Shown here: positions 59,301 through 64,000 of the stretch, piece by piece
Layout of the letters: the number at the start of each line of letters is the position of its first letter
How positions within the stretch are numbered: position 1 is the stretch's first letter
DNA from: Gnetum montanum
Lineage: Eukaryota; Streptophyta; Gnetopsida; Gnetales; Gnetaceae
Length of the DNA stretch: 64,000 nt
Reading direction: 5' to 3'
NCBI GenBank assembly: GCA_015680685.1
Contig: MNCI01006653.1
Coordinates: 1-64,000, forward strand
Translations under genes and position numbers: made by a program
The notes under the pieces: generated by a model
The model's database searches: none
Told to the model about the DNA's origin: nothing
What the model saw: the letters and a program-made list of their open reading frames with translations, nothing else

Positions 59301-60020
59301 GTAGAGACAAACTTATGGGTCAACTAGCAAAAGAGCCATCTCATGGTTTAAGAAGGCATTATGCTTGGGCATCAAATTTCACAGAAAGGGACTAAGGTAG
59401 ACCCATAAAAGATAAGGGTCATCCAAAGAATAACATGTCAACTAGAGATTGTTAAAGATGTCTTGTCATTCCTTGGATACATTGGCTACTACTAATGATT
59501 TACAAAGAATTTATCTAAGATTGCAAAGTCATTGGTAGAGCTTATAAAGAAATATGCACCTTTCATTTGGACCAAGGAATGTGAACATGCATTCCAACAA
59601 TTAAAGGAGAAACTCATAGAAACACCAATCCTATGAGCACCAACTTATTTGAGACCTTTCCATATCATGACAGATGCATCCAACTACTCCTTGGAAGCAA
59701 TGCTCATGAAGATGGATGATAAGAAACATTCATACTATATCAACTATGTGAGTCAAAGCATTATAAAAGCATAGTTAAATTACACCACCATGGAGAAAGA
59801 ATTAATGGTAGTGATGTATGCTCTAGAAACGTTCAGATCCTATGTGTTTAGTTACAAAGTATTTGTGCATATAGACTATAGTGCAATCTGCTTCCTCATG
59901 AATAAGCCAATAGTGAGCCCTCATATCATATGGTCACTTATGATCTTGCAGGATTCAATCTCATGATGGTAGATCAAAAAGGGACCAAGAATGTGGTCAT
60001 TGACCACCTATCTAGCTTAA
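59301..60020 (+). pseudogene. GYP-8 pol: RT thumb and RNase H
   Basis: After L-G-Y-I-G-Y-Y (near 59475) and F-I-W-T-K-E-C-E-H-A-F (near 59565) comes RNase H with M-T-D-A-S-N-Y at about 59669, E-K-E-L-M-V-V near 59795 and V-H-I-D-Y-S near 59867. Stops interrupt throughout. Confidence 0.72.
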
Positions 60021-61614
60021 GATAGGATAATGAAGAGGAGGAGAGCCTGCTCTCTAATCATTTTCCAAATGAACTCCTCTTTATAGGAGAAATAAGTGAA
60101 CAAATGCCTACAAAAACAATATGGTATAAGAGCATCATCATCTAACTTCTCACTCAAGATATGCCACAAGACTTGGATTTTAGGAATAAGCAACAATTTC
60201 TTTATTAGGCCAAATACTTCATAGAAATCATTGAACACCTTTACAAGGTGTGTGTCAATGGCATGATCCATTAGTATCTCCCTAACGAAGATCAACTATG
60301 TGTTCTCTAGGATGCTCATGAAGGACCTTGCAGAGGCCACTATGCAGGGAGATGCATGACCATAAAAATCCTAATGGCAACATACCTTTGGCCTATAATC
60401 TTTAGGAATGCCCACTAGTTCATCAAGTCTTGTGAACATTGTCAATGAGACAAGGAGATGACTGCTTGCATGGAAGATCCTCAATAGTGTATTCAACCAC
60501 TAGAACCTTTTGACATATGTTGCATTGACTTTATGGATCCCATCACACCCCATGTCCAACAGAAAGGCGTATATTTTAGTAGTTGTTGACTACTATACAA
60601 AATGGACATAAGTAGAAGCTATTACTAATTACATATCATCCACTGCTACCAAATTTATATAATAAAATATTATGAATAGGTTTGGGGTGCCATGTTCACT
60701 AATTTCTAATAATGGAACTCATTTCATAGGTGCCACCTTTAGAAAGTTAATGCAATGCTTGGGTGTACAACATAAATTAACAACACCTTACCACCCCCCA
60801 AGCTAATGATCAAGTAGAGGTAACCAATCAAGAGATTACAAAAATACTAACACAGGCCATTAGCAAATATAGGAAGGATTGGAGTACAAAACTTAACAAT
60901 GTTCTCTAGGCTTATCATTCAACTTGGAAACTTCATATTGGCTATTCTCCCTACAAGTTAGTGTATGAGAAACTTCTAATGCTCCTGATTCAATCCAAGC
61001 TCTATACACTCTCAACAGCTTGTGATTTAAATGTTGATCTAGTTTAGCATAGAAAAAAGATTAATCAACCTAAATGTGTTAGATGAAAATTCATTAATGG
61101 CCCTATCCTTGAATGAGGTGAACAAGGCATTTAGCAAGCAACATCATGACCTTAGAATTAGGAAAGTAAAAATTTAACTAGGAGATAAGGTTCTCTACTA
61201 GAACCCCACACATGTACCCCAAAAGAAAAAATTTCAAACATTTTGGAAAGGACCTTATATAATTCATCAAACCTTTCCCTCTGGGACCATGTTTATCTAC
61301 AAGCCTAAATGTCTGAGTAAAAAGTAGTTGATCAACATTCAATAAGTAAAACCTTTCATCAAACCTAAATAGGCCAGTGCAATTACAACCTCAAAAAATG
61401 GACAACCATGTTCTATTTTTCAGATCTCCTACTTCCAGCTTGATCATAGGGGAGATGGCCATCCATGCTAACCATCAAATTGGCTTCTTAGTTTTTCTAC
61501 CTTTTTGTTTTTCATGTTTTTTATTTTTACAAATTATTTATTTTACAGATTCTTGATTTTTCAAATTTTTTTAATTTTACACCATCTTTAGTACTTTTGA
61601 ATCTTCTTGACCAT
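60021..61614 (+). pseudogene. GYP-8 pol: integrase and 3' end
   Basis: The zinc region reads H-E-G-P-C-R-G-H-Y-A-G-R then S-C-E-H-C-Q (60313-60450). The core has I-D-F-M-D-P near 60525; the second catalytic motif reads S-N-N-G-T-H-F (60705), with Asp replaced by Asn. The T-P-Y-H-P region near 60785 is frameshifted in a run of C. A C-terminal part with Y-K-P-K and F-I-K-P ends near 61370, followed by untranslated T-rich sequence. Confidence 0.75.
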
Positions 61615-62416
61615 TGATGAGTGGCAAGATACCCCTACACTCAACCATACAAATACGAGCATTCTCACATGCAATCCAGTCGAACTCCACAGATGAACTA
61701 GTTGTGGCACCTAGATCATTAACCTTAGATCACAATTCATTGTCTTCCCACCTAGACTAGTATTATATTTGTCATGTATGGTTTAGTCCAAAGTGAGGTG
61801 TATGATGTGTTCCTAATTCGAATGCTACTCCTGAAGGTAATGGAAAATAATATTAACTAAGCTAAGCTAGGAGGAAAGGATAAGAAAATATAATCTAGCC
61901 TAAGTGCGATGAGCAGCCAATTCCTTGATTATCCATATACATCTTGAACCTCGTGCATGACTACCACTTGGATTACCAAGCACAAATCCTAGGTAGGCCA
62001 CTGGGATACTAAGTAGTCATACTTAAATGCTCGTAATCAAGTCGTACTCATTTCGCGTTACTAGGAGTTAAGGGTGAGAGAGAAAGCAATAAATAACAAT
62101 TAAATAAACAAACAAAGTGAATGCTGCAATGATGAAGTAGTCTTGATCTTTATTGCTAGTCATGTGCGCGTCCAAGTATGTCACACTTGAATAAAGAATG
62201 ACATACAATTACATTCACCACACTGTGGGCATATATGGGAAAAATAATCTATCTTTGGAGGGATCAAACTGCCAGAGTTTAGCTACAATATAAACTATGA
62301 TCATAAATAAGGGAAAGCCACTTCTTATTTATAGAAATTACAGCAGACTGCAATATCGCGTATGCGATATCACAGGGAATGTGATATCGTGGTGGACGTG
62401 ATATCACATCCCATCA
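61615..62416 (-). repeat. NA-3 3' LTR
   Basis: TGATGAGTGG to CCCATCA, 802 bp, aligned with the NA-1 LTR. Minus-strand TATAAATAAG at 62333-62324 and GATATC palindromes upstream of it, spaced as in NA-1. Confidence 0.85.
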
Positions 62417-62589
62417 TATCCCCACGACTAAATAAAAACTCATCCTTGAGTTATAATGATTACACAGTGGATAAGTATGGGATTATTAAATGGGAAAAAA
62501 TAAAAAATGAAATGATGCCATAGTGTGAGAAGACACAACACAAAAAAATTGCTACAACTACAAAAAATGGGAACTCATATAGTTCCTAG

Positions 62590-64000
62590 TGGTGGTGGCT
62601 CCTTCATGGGTGCTTTCCCTTTATCATGTGCTCAAGGATTTGAAGCTTGATGGCATTGAAGTATGGCCTAGAGCTTCTCCTCTTTGGTCTACGTATCTTG
62701 TGCCATCCATGCTAGTGTTCCAATGTTTGATGTAGTCGGCACCTCCCACAGATAAGGTAGTTGTGGGAACATCTGGTTGGCTTTGACATACCCCGCTGCG
62801 AACACCCATCGTTCCTCCTCATAAGCTCTGGCATTGTCTTTGTATTCTTGAAGATTTGTTAGTCGTCAAGCCAAGTCAGTTGCAACATCTTTCTATCCTT
62901 AGTAGCTTTCTTTTACCACCTTGAGTCTAGAATTTGCAACATCCAATTTTTCAACCAGCTTCTTGCATTCTGCAAATTCTTCTTCATATTTGATATGGGT
63001 GGAAGCTACTTGCTACTCGAGCTCTGTTCTTGGACATCCTGCTATAAACATGGCAAGGTTGGCATATCTGAGGTTTTCCAACTCCATGTATTTTGTCATG
63101 TCCTAGATTTGCAGGTCCTAATTTTTAACTTCCGCTTGGTGGGTGAAGGCGTAAGTGTCCAATATGGCCCTCCAATCAGTGTGTTGAGCACTAATAGTGT
63201 TGATTTGAGCCTTAGCCATATGGATATCCTTCCCTAGGATTTGTTTATACATTCCGACCTTATCATAGAAGTTCTTCTTTAGCTTTCGTGTTGTTTAGCC
63301 TCATTCTGCCATGCGCTTATCTCAATTGTTGATTTTCGGCGAATAGCACGTACCTCCTCCATTGAGAGGGTTCGATTCTCTCTGGCTAAACGACTTACAT
63401 CTCGATTGACCCGAATGAATTGTTCTTGTAGTTGATGAAATTGTTCATCGAGAACATTCTTTTGCTTCTCTGCAGAGGTTAATCGAAGGTTATCTACAAC
63501 CAACTACTTGTTCTCTTCTTCTAAGGCCTTGAGTGCCTTAAGATGTGCATGGGTTTGCACTTCTACTGCGAAAGCATCCCAAACATCCTTCTCCTTTTCT
63601 TCTGCCACCCTTTTATTCTCTGTGGTTAACTTTGTTAATTGCTCAATTCTAAAATTTTCTAGCTGGTCTGCGGGGAAAAATTACAGAGGATCCCATTGTG
63701 CTGCTTGTAAGGCTATGAGCTACTCTTGTAATTTCTACACTTCAGCTTTAGCATGCTCGGCCCTTACTTCAGATATGACCAGCTTCCCCTTTGTGGAAAT
63801 GAGGTCTGATTGAATTGTTGTGACATCCTAAGGGATGTCAAATAGGGACGTCATTACTTGTCCTATTTGAAGCAATCTGTCAAGTACATCCTTATGTTCT
63901 GCAGGAGTCATTGAGGTCCTGAAAAGAGTTTGAGCATCCCATGCTCCTGAGAGATCTATCAGTGGCACAATAGGTACATTAAAGGATTCTTTGACGTGGT
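62590..64000 (-). pseudogene. 3' accessory ORF of NA-3, C-terminal coiled-coil part
   Basis: The stretch 63503-63279 (74 codons) is rich in E, Q, R and L with heptads (V-S-R-L-A-R-E-N-R-T-L) and matches NA-1 near 9900-9700. The part at 62809-62624 is shifted relative to it. The end near 62580 matches the NA-1 end (P-P-P-L-G-T). The N-terminal domain lies beyond the window. Least decayed of the three copies in this part, but still broken. Confidence 0.6.

Larger units (their letters stand above)
54443..61614 (+). mobile_element. GYP-8: Athila/Tat-like Ty3/gypsy element with gag and pol
   Basis: Plus-strand order: 5' LTR (about 54443-55525), tRNA-Asp-type primer site (55528-55545), gag (55682-57480), protease/linker region, RT (58780-59300), RNase H (59650-60020), integrase (60300-61000) and a 3' untranslated part up to 61614, where the NA-3 LTR begins. 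No 3' ORF or own 3' LTR is seen before that point. LTR end, primer site and gag match the NA family, so this is its best candidate partner. All frames are broken. The LTR left edge is a guess from a TGATG start. Confidence 0.78.
61615..64000 (-). mobile_element. NA-3: third pol-less-family element, continues past the window
   Basis: The complete 3' LTR (61615-62416) is followed on the minus strand by the polypurine tract and the C-terminal half of the 3' accessory ORF. It appears to have inserted into the 3' part of GYP-8. Whether it also lacks pol cannot be judged, as the rest lies outside. Confidence 0.75.

Noticed and set aside
61437-61465. GGGGAGATGG near the end of GYP-8 as its polypurine tract
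   Set aside because: No LTR sequence follows; about 150 bp of T-rich sequence lies between it and the inverted NA-3 LTR.

Overview
The window is repeat-rich plant nuclear DNA: AT-rich, no recognisable host gene, tRNA or rRNA, and transposable-element and viral relics nested end to end. Plant origin follows from Athila/Tat-type Ty3/gypsy elements with tRNA-Asp-type primer sites, a Copia-like element with a tRNA-iMet-type primer site, an RTE-type LINE remnant, and a large endogenous pararetrovirus (Caulimoviridae) locus. Old repeats, heavy stop-codon load and a 505-base assembly gap suggest a large repeat-laden seed-plant genome. The species cannot be told; a gymnosperm is possible but unproven.

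Layout. 1-2980: 3' half of an Athila-like element (GYP-6, +). 3972-7381: short Copia-like element (COP-5, -). 8365-16868: NA-1 (-), an Athila-related element with gag and a 3' accessory ORF but no pol. 18350-18900: isolated pol fragment (-). 19221-22969: LARD-4 (-), a non-autonomous LTR element whose interior holds one long unidentified reading frame. 23680-24920: RTE-type LINE remnant (+). 25103-32150: NA-2 (-), sister of NA-1, truncated in gag. 33640-35935: degenerate gypsy pol (GYP-7, +). 36173-54303: endogenous pararetrovirus locus. 54443-61614: gypsy element with gag and pol (GYP-8, +), cut by the 3' LTR of NA-3 (-, 61615 to window end).

The pararetrovirus locus is a mosaic of six segments in alternating orientation (F-, A+, B-, C+, D-, E+). 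Segment A alone spans about 7.5 kb and is circularly permuted: it starts inside the polyprotein frame, runs through movement protein, coat protein, zinc knuckle, protease, RT, RNase H and a C-terminal extension, crosses the intergenic promoter and leader, passes the tRNA-iMet primer site and ends inside the polyprotein's N-terminal region. There is no integrase and no LTR. B and C form a near-identical inverted repeat with arms of about 3.6 kb and a loop of about 0.7 kb. All copies carry stops or frameshifts.

How the parts relate. GYP-8 carries protease, RT, RNase H and integrase and shares LTR terminal sequence, primer-site type and gag with NA-1, NA-2 and NA-3, so a GYP-8-like element is a plausible source of enzymes for the pol-less family. 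In several families a short palindromic or tandem array lies just upstream of the U3 TATA box, and NA-2 has an extra U3-like cassette upstream of its 3' ORF.
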